The notes: generated by a model from the letters alone, not told the origin. A DNA stretch of 64,000 nt from Rhodospirillaceae bacterium (GCA_002722885.1 PBNE01000001.1:1-64000); one strand, 5' to 3'; counted from the stretch's first letter, positions 27,561 to 36,802 are shown. A program made the numbers and translations.

Positions 27561-27728
27561 ATGAACATCCTCCGCATCATCCTCGCCATCCTGTTGCCGC
27601 CGCTCGGCGTCTTTCTGACCGTCGGTATCGGCATGCACTTCTGGATTAACATCCTGCTCACGATCTTCTTCTACATCCCGGGCCTGGTGCACGCGATCTG
27701 GGTGATCGCGACCAAGTCAACGGAGTAA
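27561..27728 (+). CDS. YqaE/Pmp3-family membrane peptide
   Basis: A 55-residue protein of the UPF0057/Pmp3/YqaE family with two transmembrane helices. The family signature is present: ILLPPLGVFL in the first helix and IPGLVHAIWV in the second. Members are stress-related inner-membrane proteolipids of unclear mechanism. ATG 27561 follows AAAGGA. Its stop is 4 bases from that of the convergent molybdopterin oxidoreductase gene. Confidence 0.92.
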   Translation: MNILRIILAILLPPLGVFLTVGIGMHFWINILLTIFFYIPGLVHAIWVIATKSTE

Positions 27729-27732
27729 GCGA

Positions 27733-29820
27733 TCAGGCGGCTTGGACCCATACCGCCGTGTCGTGGAACAGCCCGCCGCCGATCGGCGCACCGGGCTCGG
27801 AAGACACCAGCAGGTTGATCCCTACGCCTTCTTCAAAAGCGTGGTTCGGCCAGACGCTCTCGACGATCACGGTGCCATGCCGCTGGCCGTCGGTGAGGCT
27901 GGCGTGCAGCACCAGACTGCCCTGATCGTTGCCGATACGAAGGCGGTCGCCGTCGGCAACACCCAAAGTGACCGCATCGTCGGCGTGAATCTGCGCGGTC
28001 GGGCGGTCTTCGCGTTGCCGCGAGGTCGGCGTTTCGGTAAAGCTTGAGTTCAGGTAGTTGCGCGCCGGCGCAGTCACCAGACGGAACGGCCGTTCATCAT
28101 CAGCCGCGTCGATCACATTCCAGAAGTCCGGCAGGTCGGGCATCGAATCCGGCACGCCGTCGGGCCCGAAGCCGTTCTGCCGATGGGTCCAGTCGGCACG
28201 GAAATGAAAGCGACCGTCGTCGTGTCCGAAGCCGTTGATGAAGTGGGCCGTGTCGAAGTCGGGCTGTATATCGATCCAGCGCTGCGCCATCAGCTCATCC
28301 AGCGCGCCCCAGCCCGAGACCTCCATAGTGTGGGCGGCGAGTTCCTTCGGGTTCATGGCAAAGCCGGGATGCCGGTCGGCCACACCCATACGCCGGGCGA
28401 GGTCGCAAATCACCTCGTGGTTGCTACGGCAACCTTCGGGTGCTTCGACCAGCTTCGGTCCCCACATGATGTGCTGGTGTCCGCCGCCCTGGTAGAGATC
28501 ATCATGCTCCAGGAACATGGTCGCGGGCAGCACGATGTCGGCCATCTCAGCCGTCTCGGTCATGAACTGCTCGTGGACACAGACAAAGAGATCGTCGCGG
28601 GCAAAGCCCTTGTGCACCTTGCCGAGATCAGGCGCCACCATCATAGGATTGGTGTTCTGGATGAACAATGCCGTGACCTCGGGACCGTCGCGCAGGTCGC
28701 GCAGATCACCGGTCAGCACCGGGCCGATGCGGGACTGGTCGAGCACACGGGCCGCGGGATCGCGGACATCAAGCCCTTCGATCATCGAGCGGTCCCAGTG
28801 ATAGATCTGGCCGTTGTTGTGGAAGGCGCCGCCACCCTCATGGCGCCAGGAACCGGTCACCGACGCAATGGACGAGGCCGCATGCATCGACATTACGCCG
28901 TTGCGGCCGCGGCAGAAGCCATAGCCCAGACGCAGGAAGGTCTTGGGCGTCGAACCGACCAGTTTGGCGAAGGCTTCGATCTCCGTGGCCGGCACACCGC
29001 AGATCGCCTCGGCCCATGCGGGCGTGCGGGTCTTCAGGTGCTCGGCCAGACCGTCGGGATCGTCGGTGTTGGCGCGCATCCAGTCCCAGTCGGCCATGCC
29101 GTCGCGGAACAGCACATGCATGACGCCGCAGGCCAGTGCCGCATCCGTCCCGGGCTTCAGGCACAGGAACAGATCGGCCTGCTCGGCCGTGCCGGTGCGG
29201 TAGGTGTCGATCACCACGATCTTCGCACTGCGCTCCTTGCGGGCGCGGATGGCGTAAGTCATGACGTTGACCTGCGTGTTGACCGGGTTCGTGCCCCAGA
29301 TCACGACACAATCGGATTTCGCCATCTCGCGCGGATCGGGGCCCATCAACGCGCCTGTGCCAGCCATGAAGCCGGTCCAGGCCAGCGTGGTGCAGATCGT
29401 GCTGTGCTGCCCGCTGTAGCGTTTCACATGGCGCAGACGGTTGATGCCGTCACGCATCACGAAACCCATTGTGCCCGCATAATAGTAGGGCCAGACGGTC
29501 TCCGGGCCGTGCTTCGCTTCCGCTTCAGCCAGGCGAGCGACGACCTCATCCATCGCCGCGTCCCAGGAGACCGGCTCAAAGCGGCCCGAGCCCTTGGGCC
29601 CGACACGGCGGAGTGGTTGTGTGAGGCGGTCAGGGTGATGAATGCGTTCGGCATAACGCGCGACCTTGGCGCAGATGACGCCGGCCGTGTAACTGTTGTC
29701 CCGCGCACCACGCACCCGGCCGATCCGGTCCGGACCCAAAACTTCGACTTCCAATGCACAGGTCGACGGGCAGTCATGGGGACAGGTGCTGTAACCCAGC
29801 TTCACGTCATCCTGCGGCAT
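27733..29820 (-). CDS. Molybdopterin-dependent oxidoreductase (DMSO reductase/formate dehydrogenase superfamily)
   Basis: A 695-residue single-subunit Mo/W-bis-MGD oxidoreductase. It begins with a [4Fe-4S] motif using Cys13, Cys17, Cys21 and Cys50 (CPHDC-PSTC...GVIC). This is followed by the catalytic domains and a C-terminal dinucleotide-binding domain (TAPARNYLNSSF, VADGDRLRI). There is no twin-arginine leader, so it is cytoplasmic. No dedicated electron-transfer subunit lies beside it. Substrate is not evident; formate, polysulfide or organic N-/S-oxides are family precedents. It is followed at 9 bases upstream by a HAD phosphatase gene on the same strand. Confidence 0.9.
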   Translation of the reverse strand: MPQDDVKLGYSTCPHDCPSTCALEVEVLGPDRIGRVRGARDNSYTAGVICAKVARYAERIHHPDRLTQPLRRVGPKGSGRFEPVSWDAAMDEVVARLAEAEAKHGPETVWPYYYAGTMGFVMRDGINRLRHVKRYSGQHSTICTTLAWTGFMAGTGALMGPDPREMAKSDCVVIWGTNPVNTQVNVMTYAIRARKERSAKIVVIDTYRTGTAEQADLFLCLKPGTDAALACGVMHVLFRDGMADWDWMRANTDDPDGLAEHLKTRTPAWAEAICGVPATEIEAFAKLVGSTPKTFLRLGYGFCRGRNGVMSMHAASSIASVTGSWRHEGGGAFHNNGQIYHWDRSMIEGLDVRDPAARVLDQSRIGPVLTGDLRDLRDGPEVTALFIQNTNPMMVAPDLGKVHKGFARDDLFVCVHEQFMTETAEMADIVLPATMFLEHDDLYQGGGHQHIMWGPKLVEAPEGCRSNHEVICDLARRMGVADRHPGFAMNPKELAAHTMEVSGWGALDELMAQRWIDIQPDFDTAHFINGFGHDDGRFHFRADWTHRQNGFGPDGVPDSMPDLPDFWNVIDAADDERPFRLVTAPARNYLNSSFTETPTSRQREDRPTAQIHADDAVTLGVADGDRLRIGNDQGSLVLHASLTDGQRHGTVIVESVWPNHAFEEGVGINLLVSSEPGAPIGGGLFHDTAVWVQAA

Positions 29821-29829
29821 ATCCTTCTC

Positions 29830-30720
29830 CTACCAGGCCAGCAGCGGCATCACGCCACGCGGGTTCACACCGCTCTCGGCACAGGCTGCAACTACACGAT
29901 CCTGCGGCGGAGGTGCATCGGGCGCAACGCCCCAACTGTGAGCCGGCAGCCCACCGGTGATCCAAAGAGCATCGATACCGGCATCACGAGCGCCGGCGAT
30001 GTCCGTCTCGATCCCGTCACCGATCGCCAGAATGCGATCCGTTGCAACGTCACCGAGCAGTGTGCGGCAACGGGCATAGACAGCGGGATAGGGCTTGCCC
30101 TCTTCACGCATGGTGCCACCCATGGCGACATAGGCTTCGGCAATCGTGCCCGCACAGATCTCGCGTGTGTCTCCGCGCAGAACCGACTTGTCGGGATTTG
30201 TCGAGACCAGCGGCAGACCGCGCGCGAGCGCGGGTTCAAGCTCCGGCATGATGTCGGCAACCGTTTCGCCACTGTGGCGAATGCCGCAGCAAAGGACGAA
30301 CTCGGCCTCACCGACCGTTCCGACACGTTCATAATCCAACCCGTCGAGCAAGCTCGCGTCATTTTCCGTGCCGATGTGGTAGTAGCGGCGGCCCAGCTCG
30401 GCGAACCACGGATCGGCCCGCTCGTTCATCTCGAGTTTGACCGCCAGTCCCGCCGTCATGATCGCATCCCACGCCGTGTCGGGAACGCCGAACCGCACAA
30501 GCTGCGCCATAACCGCCCGGTCATCACGCGGTGCATTGGACAACAGTACGACGCGCCCACCGCCTTCGCGGAATCGGACCAACGCATCGACAGCGGCGTC
30601 ATAGGCCGTGATTCCGTTGTGGAGACAGCCCCAGAGGTCAATTAGAAGGCCATCGTAGGCGGACGCGATATCGGAAAGGCCTGCCAACACTGGCGTGGCG
30701 TCGGAGGACTGATCGTTCAT
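29830..30720 (-). CDS. HAD-IIA family phosphatase (TIGR01459-like)
   Basis: A 296-residue class IIA HAD hydrolase related to NagD/4-nitrophenylphosphatase-like enzymes and matching TIGR01459 in my recollection (DLWGCLHNG at motif I). Motif II is VLLSNAPR, Lys of motif III lies in EEGKPYP, and motif IV is AIGDGIETDIAGA. It dephosphorylates small cytoplasmic metabolites. ATG 30720 is chosen with GGACC upstream; the frame is open another 16 codons. It precedes the molybdopterin oxidoreductase by 9 bases. Confidence 0.9.
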   Translation of the reverse strand: MNDQSSDATPVLAGLSDIASAYDGLLIDLWGCLHNGITAYDAAVDALVRFREGGGRVVLLSNAPRDDRAVMAQLVRFGVPDTAWDAIMTAGLAVKLEMNERADPWFAELGRRYYHIGTENDASLLDGLDYERVGTVGEAEFVLCCGIRHSGETVADIMPELEPALARGLPLVSTNPDKSVLRGDTREICAGTIAEAYVAMGGTMREEGKPYPAVYARCRTLLGDVATDRILAIGDGIETDIAGARDAGIDALWITGGLPAHSWGVAPDAPPPQDRVVAACAESGVNPRGVMPLLAW

Positions 30721-30772
30721 TATGTGGTCCGCGTCGTAACCATTACGCAAACGTCCTGACACGACCATGCCG

Positions 30773-31888
30773 TCAGGGCAAGGCGCGGGTATCGAGCAGA
30801 GCCGTTACAGCACGAATCATGGCGATTTGCCCCATGATGCCAGTCGCCTCGGAATCAATGTGGGAGAAGCCGGGCACCACGATCAGGCGTGTCCCCTCCA
30901 CAGCGTCCGCCAGCCGCCGGCTCTCATCGATCGGCACGATGGGATCAGCATCGCCGTGTATCAGGAGCAGTTTTCCTTCAAGAGGCGAAAGATCGTGCAG
31001 CGACGGCGAAACAGCCAGAACTCCATCTCGCAGAACAGGATCAAGATTGGCGAGCAGGTCTTCCACCCGGGCCGGATCCGTGTTGGCGATAAACGTCAGC
31101 AGGGCATGCGCATCGGGCTGCAGCCCGGCCATCACCGTGGCAATGGCCATGACATCGGGTGGACCATCGTAGAGTCCCTGTGAAGCCAGTGTCGTCAGCG
31201 TGGCCCGATCCAGTGGCGATGACACAAGGGCAGCATTTGCCATCAACAGAATCCAGCGAGCCCGGGGATCGGGCTCAAGAATTTCCTGCGCCGTCTCGCG
31301 TCCGACAGCGCCGGTGGTCGTGAAGCGGACCACGGACAGAGCATCATAGTAACCGCCCAAGCCGACATAGGTGTCGAGCGCTTCTGCCAGTTCGGGATCG
31401 CTGAGCGCGATCAGCGCCGGCCCTTGGCCATAGGAGATCGCTACGACAACAAGGGGTAATCCACCATCATCCGAGACATCCGTCAGAACGAGCTCGAGGA
31501 CCGCATTGTCCGCTTCATCGGTCCGGAACGTGGAGGCACCGGGAAGCTGCGGCACCACGACGCGGAATCGCGCCCGGGCAAGGACACCGGCGACCGCGGT
31601 CACCCGGGTGTCATCACGTCCCGCCGGAGTCAGGCCGGGAACAAACACCAGCACGGCGCGTGCGGCGTCCAGCCCCTCATAGACGTAGTAGTCAGCATGG
31701 GTCTCCGCACCGCGAATCTGAACGTCGGCGCGGCTCACGTCGGTAAGAAGGGCGCCAGTCGACCCGTTCAGAAGTGCTTTCAGGACACCGATGGCCTCGC
31801 CATAACGCAGCCAGGCACCGCCAGCCACACCGGCCCCCATGAGAACCATCAAGCCAAGAGCAAGGAGTAGCTTTCCTTTGCGCTTCAT
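30773..31888 (-). CDS. Alpha/beta hydrolase with N-terminal membrane anchor
   Basis: A 371-residue serine hydrolase held in or exported across the membrane by an N-terminal hydrophobic helix after MKRKGK. The nucleophile is in AISYGQG, the acid in LIHGDADPIVP, and the base in VPGFSHID. Residues 50-80 are a beta-rich preface. No lipobox is seen. The substrate is unknown. It is divergent from the GNAT gene with a 48-base gap. Confidence 0.82.
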   Translation of the reverse strand: MKRKGKLLLALGLMVLMGAGVAGGAWLRYGEAIGVLKALLNGSTGALLTDVSRADVQIRGAETHADYYVYEGLDAARAVLVFVPGLTPAGRDDTRVTAVAGVLARARFRVVVPQLPGASTFRTDEADNAVLELVLTDVSDDGGLPLVVVAISYGQGPALIALSDPELAEALDTYVGLGGYYDALSVVRFTTTGAVGRETAQEILEPDPRARWILLMANAALVSSPLDRATLTTLASQGLYDGPPDVMAIATVMAGLQPDAHALLTFIANTDPARVEDLLANLDPVLRDGVLAVSPSLHDLSPLEGKLLLIHGDADPIVPIDESRRLADAVEGTRLIVVPGFSHIDSEATGIMGQIAMIRAVTALLDTRALP

Positions 31889-31936
31889 CGCGGTGCGCTC
31901 CAGATTGCGTGGCAGAGTCTAACGATCTGTTGTGCC

Positions 31937-32494
31937 ATGACCGTCCTTGTTACCGAACGTCTCGTTCTCAAACCACTGCATCGTGGCGATCTCGCGGCGC
32001 TGAGAACGATTTTCGCGGACAAGGCGCATATGTGGGATCTGATGGACATTCCCGGCCGTTCCAACGACCCGACCGAGCTCGCCTCCTACTACCTCGCCCG
32101 TTCGCTCTGGTCCTTCGAGACTTACGGTGTCGGAATGTGGGGCCTTCATCTCAGAGAATCGCAAAACACACCCATCGTGGGCTACACCGGCGCGATCATC
32201 GATGTGGGCGAAGAGACCGATATCAGCAAGGACGTCGAGGCGGGCTGGGCCGTGGCTCCGGGTTCAGCCGGAAAGGGCTACGTGGCCGAAGGCACAATGG
32301 CCGCATTCGATCATCTGTTCGACCGGCACCGCACGGCCCGGATTTCGGCAGTAACCAGCCCCGACAACTGGGCTTCCCGCCGCCTGATGGAGCGGCTGGG
32401 CCTTGTTCGTGAAGCCGATATCACCGCCTATCAGGGGCTTCAGGTGGTCTATGCCATCGACCGCGACGCATGGCTGTCTCGAGGCAGTAAGTGA
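31937..32494 (+). CDS. GNAT N-acetyltransferase (RimJ/RimL-like)
   Basis: A 185-residue GNAT acetyltransferase of the RimJ/RimL-like type that transfers acetyl from acetyl-CoA to an amino group. It begins TERLVLKPLHRGDL, has the acetyl-CoA pyrophosphate loop GSAGKGYVAEG, and ends with the SPDNWASRRLMERLG motif. Target unknown. It converges on the IPNS-like oxygenase gene with three bases between. Confidence 0.9.
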   Translation: MTVLVTERLVLKPLHRGDLAALRTIFADKAHMWDLMDIPGRSNDPTELASYYLARSLWSFETYGVGMWGLHLRESQNTPIVGYTGAIIDVGEETDISKDVEAGWAVAPGSAGKGYVAEGTMAAFDHLFDRHRTARISAVTSPDNWASRRLMERLGLVREADITAYQGLQVVYAIDRDAWLSRGSK

Positions 32495-32497
32495 TGA

Positions 32498-33478
32498 TCA
32501 GGCCGCCTTGCCGCGGTGATCGAAATTGCGGTTGGTGAAGGCCAGGATGTGGTCGAGATAACGGATCGGCTCGTGCCTGGGCGGGTTGTCGGTCCCCTGG
32601 CAGGTCGGCAGACAGGCCACCGTGGCCTCGAAGTCGGGATCAAAGAAGAACGGGATCGAAAACCGCTCTCGTCCGGCCAGATTGACCACCCGGTGGGGGG
32701 TCGACGGAAAGATATCGTTGGTCCAGCGGGTCAGCATCTGTCCAATGTTGACCAGGAAAGCACCCGGCAGAACCGGCGCCGGATGCCAACGGCCGTCTCG
32801 CAGAAGAATCTCGAGGCCGGGAACATCGGCCTGGGCCAACATCGTCATGAAACCGGCATCGGTGTGTGGTCCGGTGCCGAACTCTTCACCATCGAAATTG
32901 TCCTGGGCCGGATAATGCGAGATTCGGAGCGTGATACTGGGTTCCCGAAACGACGCCGCGAAGAAGTCAGTTTCCAGCTCCAACGCGCGCGCATAGACAG
33001 GCAGCATGCGTTTGCCAAGTGACTCCATCGCCGTCATGTACTCGAGCATAGTCCCGCGAAAGTCTGGCAGCTCGTCCGGCCACTGGTTGAGGCCACGCAA
33101 GGGCAGTCCTTCGACTACGACGGGATCATCCGAAGAACGCTCCCGCTTCATAAAGTACGATGCCACGAGGTTCGGCTTGGTGGCTTTGTGCACGGTCGAG
33201 CTGCGCTGCATGCTGGTGCGCGGCGCCATGTATCCGATGTTGTGCCGGTTGATGGCGTAGGCCGCTTTCACATGAGCGGGCAAATTGTGAAACGCAGCGG
33301 TTTGTTCAAAGGTACGATCGACAAGACCCTGCGGCACGCCGTGATTGGTGATGAAGTAAAATCCAACTTCCATGCAGACCTTACGCAGGTCTGCCGCAAG
33401 GCGATCCAGGGCGCCTTCGTCGCCGGCCATCCAGGGTCCGAGGTCGAGAACGGGTATGTCTTTGGTGAGCGCGGTCAT
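32498..33478 (-). CDS. Isopenicillin-N-synthase-like Fe(II)/2-oxoglutarate oxygenase
   Basis: A 326-residue oxygenase of the IPNS/DIOX family. The N-terminal half shows IPVLDLGPW and FYFITNHGVP; iron ligands are His205, Asp207 (HTD) and His262 (PHRVV), and Arg272-x-Ser274 binds the 2-oxoglutarate carboxylate. Bacterial members modify amino acids, flavonoid-like compounds or ethylene precursors. It lies 32 bases after the ammonia-lyase homologue on the same strand, so the two may act in sequence on one metabolite; this is inference. Confidence 0.9.
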   Translation of the reverse strand: MTALTKDIPVLDLGPWMAGDEGALDRLAADLRKVCMEVGFYFITNHGVPQGLVDRTFEQTAAFHNLPAHVKAAYAINRHNIGYMAPRTSMQRSSTVHKATKPNLVASYFMKRERSSDDPVVVEGLPLRGLNQWPDELPDFRGTMLEYMTAMESLGKRMLPVYARALELETDFFAASFREPSITLRISHYPAQDNFDGEEFGTGPHTDAGFMTMLAQADVPGLEILLRDGRWHPAPVLPGAFLVNIGQMLTRWTNDIFPSTPHRVVNLAGRERFSIPFFFDPDFEATVACLPTCQGTDNPPRHEPIRYLDHILAFTNRNFDHRGKAA

Positions 33479-33510
33479 GACGGTCTCCGTTGTCCCGACA
33501 GTCTAATCCC

Positions 33511-35025
33511 TCACGCAGCAGCGTCGAGACAGGGACGAAACCGACCGTCCGCGAGTGCGTCAGAGATGCTTGCCACTTCATGTGTCATCGAACGATCATC
33601 ATCGAGAGCAGGCACGATTTCGCGGACCGTGCTGTACAGAGCATGGGCAACATGCGCGGCACTTTCCGGTGCACGCAACTCGAAGGCCTGGGCAGCCGTG
33701 AGCAACTCGCAGGCCGCGAGCTGCCGCAGGAGCGCCGCCGCCTGGCTAGCCTGGCGCACAGCCAGCGTTGCCATCGGCGCATGGTCTTCGACATTGTAAG
33801 TCGAGCTGTCCTGCAGGCTGGCAGGGGCACCCAGCATATGGATGTCCTTGGATAGCGTTTCCGCAGTGAGAGACAAGAGCCCCATACCCGCGTGTGTCGT
33901 GCCGTGATTTGTAAGACCGTCAGGAAGGTCGGTGTAGAGATTCTGCAGCATCCGTCCGACGCGTTGCGCACTGATCGTCGCAGCCTGCGCGATGGCCAGC
34001 GCCAGAGCGTCGAAGGCCACGGCCATCGCCGGCGTGTGAAAGTTTCCTGTCGACAAAATGTCCTGATCCGGCTCGAGTACCACGGGATTGTCGCCGGCGC
34101 CATTCAGTTCAACGAGGATGTTCGGCTCGCAGAAATCAATTGCGGCTCGCAAGCTGCCGTGGACGTGACTGACACAACGGATAGAGATCGGATCCTGCAC
34201 ACGGCGCGGCTCGCCGTCGTCAAAAAGCGCCGTGCCTGCCAGTTTGTGCCGAAGGCTCTGGGCCGCGCGCGCCTGCCCTGGCGCGCCGCGCGCCATAACG
34301 ACACGGGGGTCGATCGGGCTGGGGTTCGCGCGGAACGCCTCGAATGTCAACACCGCGATTCCATCCATGAGTTCCAGCAACTCAGTGAGATCGTGCAGAA
34401 CCAGGGAGCCAAGACCCACGGAGATGCTGTTGGCAGAGCAGAGCGACAGACCCTCCTTCTCCAAGGGGGCCACAACATCGATCCCGGCACGTTCCATTGC
34501 CTCTTTGCCTTCAAGCCACGTGCCTTTAAACATCGCGCGGCCTTCACCCAGCAACGGTAAGGCCATGTTGGCGCACAGTGCCAGATCCGAGGCACCCACA
34601 GAACCAATTGAAGGAACGTAGGGATGGACACCTTCGCGCAGCATGGCGCAGAAGGTGTCGACCAGCAGAGGCCGAACCCCCGCGCCACCGCGCGCCATAC
34701 TGCTCGCACGCGCGACCATGGCCGCGCGTGTAGCACCTTCAGACAGCGGGTCGCCGGCGCCACAGGCTCGCGCAAGAACCACGACCCGGCTGAAGTCGGA
34801 GCGCTCCTCCGGTGTCACCTCGCGCACAACACGGCTGCCGAGGCCACGGGTGAGTCCATAGACCGGCCTGTCTTCGGCGCTGAAGGCCTCAACCACGGCA
34901 CGACTGCGCTCCATCGTGTTGCGCGCGTCCGTAGACAAGACCGCTATCGCACCCCGACGTGCCACAGCAACGACATCGGCGATGCCGGTGTCACCGTCAC
35001 CCAAGAGAATGTCCTTTTGAGTCAT
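33511..35025 (-). CDS. HAL/PAL/TAL-like aromatic ammonia-lyase homologue, atypical active site
   Basis: A 504-residue member of the aromatic amino acid lyase superfamily, whose members remove ammonia from His, Phe or Tyr with a self-formed MIO group. Tyr56 of YGLTRG and the QSLRHKL, NPVVLEP, GNFHTPAMA and EDHAPM regions are family-like. The MIO triad normally reads GSVGASGDLAPLA; here it is GSVGASDLALCA (triad at 145-147), so the Gly is missing and Ala-Ser-Asp stands there. The Asn of the canonical LLNGTQ is also replaced (LCSANS, residues 195-200). Either this subfamily uses a modified chemistry or it is not a lyase. GGAGAA precedes the ATG, and an operator-like palindrome lies upstream. Confidence 0.85.
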   Translation of the reverse strand: MTQKDILLGDGDTGIADVVAVARRGAIAVLSTDARNTMERSRAVVEAFSAEDRPVYGLTRGLGSRVVREVTPEERSDFSRVVVLARACGAGDPLSEGATRAAMVARASSMARGGAGVRPLLVDTFCAMLREGVHPYVPSIGSVGASDLALCANMALPLLGEGRAMFKGTWLEGKEAMERAGIDVVAPLEKEGLSLCSANSISVGLGSLVLHDLTELLELMDGIAVLTFEAFRANPSPIDPRVVMARGAPGQARAAQSLRHKLAGTALFDDGEPRRVQDPISIRCVSHVHGSLRAAIDFCEPNILVELNGAGDNPVVLEPDQDILSTGNFHTPAMAVAFDALALAIAQAATISAQRVGRMLQNLYTDLPDGLTNHGTTHAGMGLLSLTAETLSKDIHMLGAPASLQDSSTYNVEDHAPMATLAVRQASQAAALLRQLAACELLTAAQAFELRAPESAAHVAHALYSTVREIVPALDDDRSMTHEVASISDALADGRFRPCLDAAA

Positions 35026-35053
35026 CGTTTCTCCATCTTCGGCACCATGACCA

Positions 35054-35067
35054 TGTCACATTTGACA
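35054..35067. promoter_or_regulatory. Palindrome upstream of the ammonia-lyase homologue
   Basis: TGTCA-CATT-TGACA is a perfect 5-bp inverted repeat with a 4-base centre, 29-42 bases upstream of the minus-strand ATG at 35025. It lies in the 110-base gap before the HEAT-repeat gene. It is a candidate operator only. Confidence 0.35.
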
Positions 35068-35135
35068 CAGCGACGGTGGCGGGTCCTCAGGGGTCCGTCA
35101 CCCGTCGTACCGGATAACGCAAATCTCGATCCGAT

Positions 35136-36017
35136 CTAACCCTGTGCTTCGGGTTCGCGGTTCTCCCACCATTCGGACCAAAGATCGTAGTCCGGCCCCA
35201 TGGTCTCACCGGTAATGTTGCGCAGGGACCAGGACGAAAACCAACGAACATCCTGCGAGTCGTCGTTCAGCGCTTCGATCAGCTCCGGAATGGCGACAGG
35301 GTCGGCGATCCGCCCCAGTGACCAAGCCGCTTCCCACCGAACACGTTCGTGGCTGTCGTAGAGGGCCTCGATCAAATCGGGCACCGCAACGGGATCGCCG
35401 ATATGCCCCAGAGCGGTGACCACGCTGTAGCGCAGGGGTATCTCATGCTCGTAGACCCACGGGAGCAGAACCTCAACGCCCCAGGCCTGTGCGACGGCAT
35501 AACAGAGCGCCTCGATGAAGCCGCCGGGCTGTTCAAAGGCAACCAGAAACGGCGCGTTCCTGGGATCGTCGAACCCGTGGTTGATGGTGATCTGGAACGG
35601 ACGTTGGATGGTGGACGCGAAGTCGCCTGCAGCGAACTCGCCGTGCTGTCCTTCGATCATGATTTCGCCGGAAAGATCGGCGCCGGTATAGAGATAGGCC
35701 TTGGTCGGCTCCATATAGGTGCCCCCGGACGCCCGTCCACGCAATGTCACGTGGATGACAGCCTCGGCACCTTCGTCGCCTGGATAGAACGGCTCGATCT
35801 CGGCAGCAAACAACATGTCCTCGATGTATTCGAGGACCGGAAGTTCAACACCCTCCATGACATTGAACTCGATCCGGGAAGGTTCCCGGTAAGTAAACTC
35901 CTGATCGATCTCGATCAGGACGGATCCCGGCGCCTCCTGGCCGCTTGCAGGCCCAATGATCGCCGCTGTCATATACAGCGACACAAACAGAGCGAGGCAC
36001 GGGTGATGGCGGGTCAT
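35136..36017 (-). CDS. Secreted HEAT-repeat protein
   Basis: A 293-residue exported protein. A signal peptide (LALFVSLYMTAAIIGPASG) is followed by a beta-rich domain of about 150 residues that I do not recognise, and then a C-terminal array of about three PBS-lyase-type HEAT repeats (IPLRYSVVTALGHIGDP, VRWEAAWSLGRIADP, VRWFSSWSLRNI). HEAT arrays usually bind proteins. The end carries WSEWW. ATG 36017 is preferred because it gives the signal peptide; an upstream in-frame ATG at 36047 is possible. It follows a secreted Sel1 gene on the same strand. Confidence 0.78.
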   Translation of the reverse strand: MTRHHPCLALFVSLYMTAAIIGPASGQEAPGSVLIEIDQEFTYREPSRIEFNVMEGVELPVLEYIEDMLFAAEIEPFYPGDEGAEAVIHVTLRGRASGGTYMEPTKAYLYTGADLSGEIMIEGQHGEFAAGDFASTIQRPFQITINHGFDDPRNAPFLVAFEQPGGFIEALCYAVAQAWGVEVLLPWVYEHEIPLRYSVVTALGHIGDPVAVPDLIEALYDSHERVRWEAAWSLGRIADPVAIPELIEALNDDSQDVRWFSSWSLRNITGETMGPDYDLWSEWWENREPEAQG

Positions 36018-36095
36018 GGCGGCCAGCATAGCGGGTCCGAGCGACAATTTCGCCCGACAGCGATCATGATTGATCGAATTTGAGTGCGCCCGCGG

Positions 36096-36665
36096 TCAGG
36101 GCTGAGCGGCAAGCCACGCGTCGAGCGCCGCCTGCGCCGCTTCAAGGTCCTCCGGCGTCATCGTAGCCCGCAGTGCATCGAGATTAGCTGCGACAGCAGG
36201 ATCGCCCGCCTCACTGGCCACCGAGAGCCACCGATAGGCGGTGACAGGATCGCGTGGTTCCAACGTCAACAGAACAAAACCCAGCAACGACATGGCATCG
36301 ACAACACCCTGTTGTGCAGCTGCATCCAGCCAACCGCGGGCGGCCTCTTGATCGAGGGGACCGCCGACACCTTCCATCATGAGCAGAGCGAGACGAACCT
36401 GGGCGCGGACATGGCCCTGTTCGGCTGCCTTCTCGTACCAGCCGCGCGCCGCCACCGTGTCGGCTTCGGCCTGCGCCCCGGTCTCCAGGGCAAAACCCAG
36501 GAGAAACTGTGCTTCAGGATTGCCGGCGGCGGCTTCATCACCATACCACGCCATGGCCTCGCCATAGGTCTGTGGTGCGTCATCTGCCTGCGAAACAGGC
36601 ATCACCACCGCCAGTCCCATGGCAGCGGCAACCAGACAGGCGAAAATGTCGCTCCGGCTCAGCAT
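36096..36665 (-). CDS. Secreted Sel1-repeat protein (small)
   Basis: A 189-residue protein with a signal peptide (CLVAAAMGLAVVMPVSQA) and four or so Sel1-like repeats: AMAWYGDEAAAGNPEAQFLLG, ARGWYEKAAEQGHVRAQVRLA, ARGWLDAAAQQGVVDAMSLLG and AYRWLSVASEAGDPAV. Such proteins act as periplasmic scaffolds. ATG 36665 is used because the frame upstream has no signal sequence. It lies between meaB and the HEAT gene, both on the same strand, with gaps of 137 and 78 bases, so co-transcription is uncertain. Confidence 0.85.
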   Translation of the reverse strand: MLSRSDIFACLVAAAMGLAVVMPVSQADDAPQTYGEAMAWYGDEAAAGNPEAQFLLGFALETGAQAEADTVAARGWYEKAAEQGHVRAQVRLALLMMEGVGGPLDQEAARGWLDAAAQQGVVDAMSLLGFVLLTLEPRDPVTAYRWLSVASEAGDPAVAANLDALRATMTPEDLEAAQAALDAWLAAQP

Positions 36666-36802
36666 CGTTCGTTCGCGTTTTCGAACCCCAAGTGACCGTC
36701 CGGTAGCAGACCTCGCGGTCATTGCCGTTAGACTGGGTGATATTAGTGCGGATACCGGCATGATGGAACAGCGCTGTCCTTGTGCGGTGTGGACGTGTCG
36801 CC

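Noticed and set aside
28183-30645. 820-codon open frame opposite the molybdopterin oxidoreductase and HAD genes
   Set aside because: It spans two real genes on the other strand and its composition (Arg/His/Gly-rich) is that of a shadow frame.
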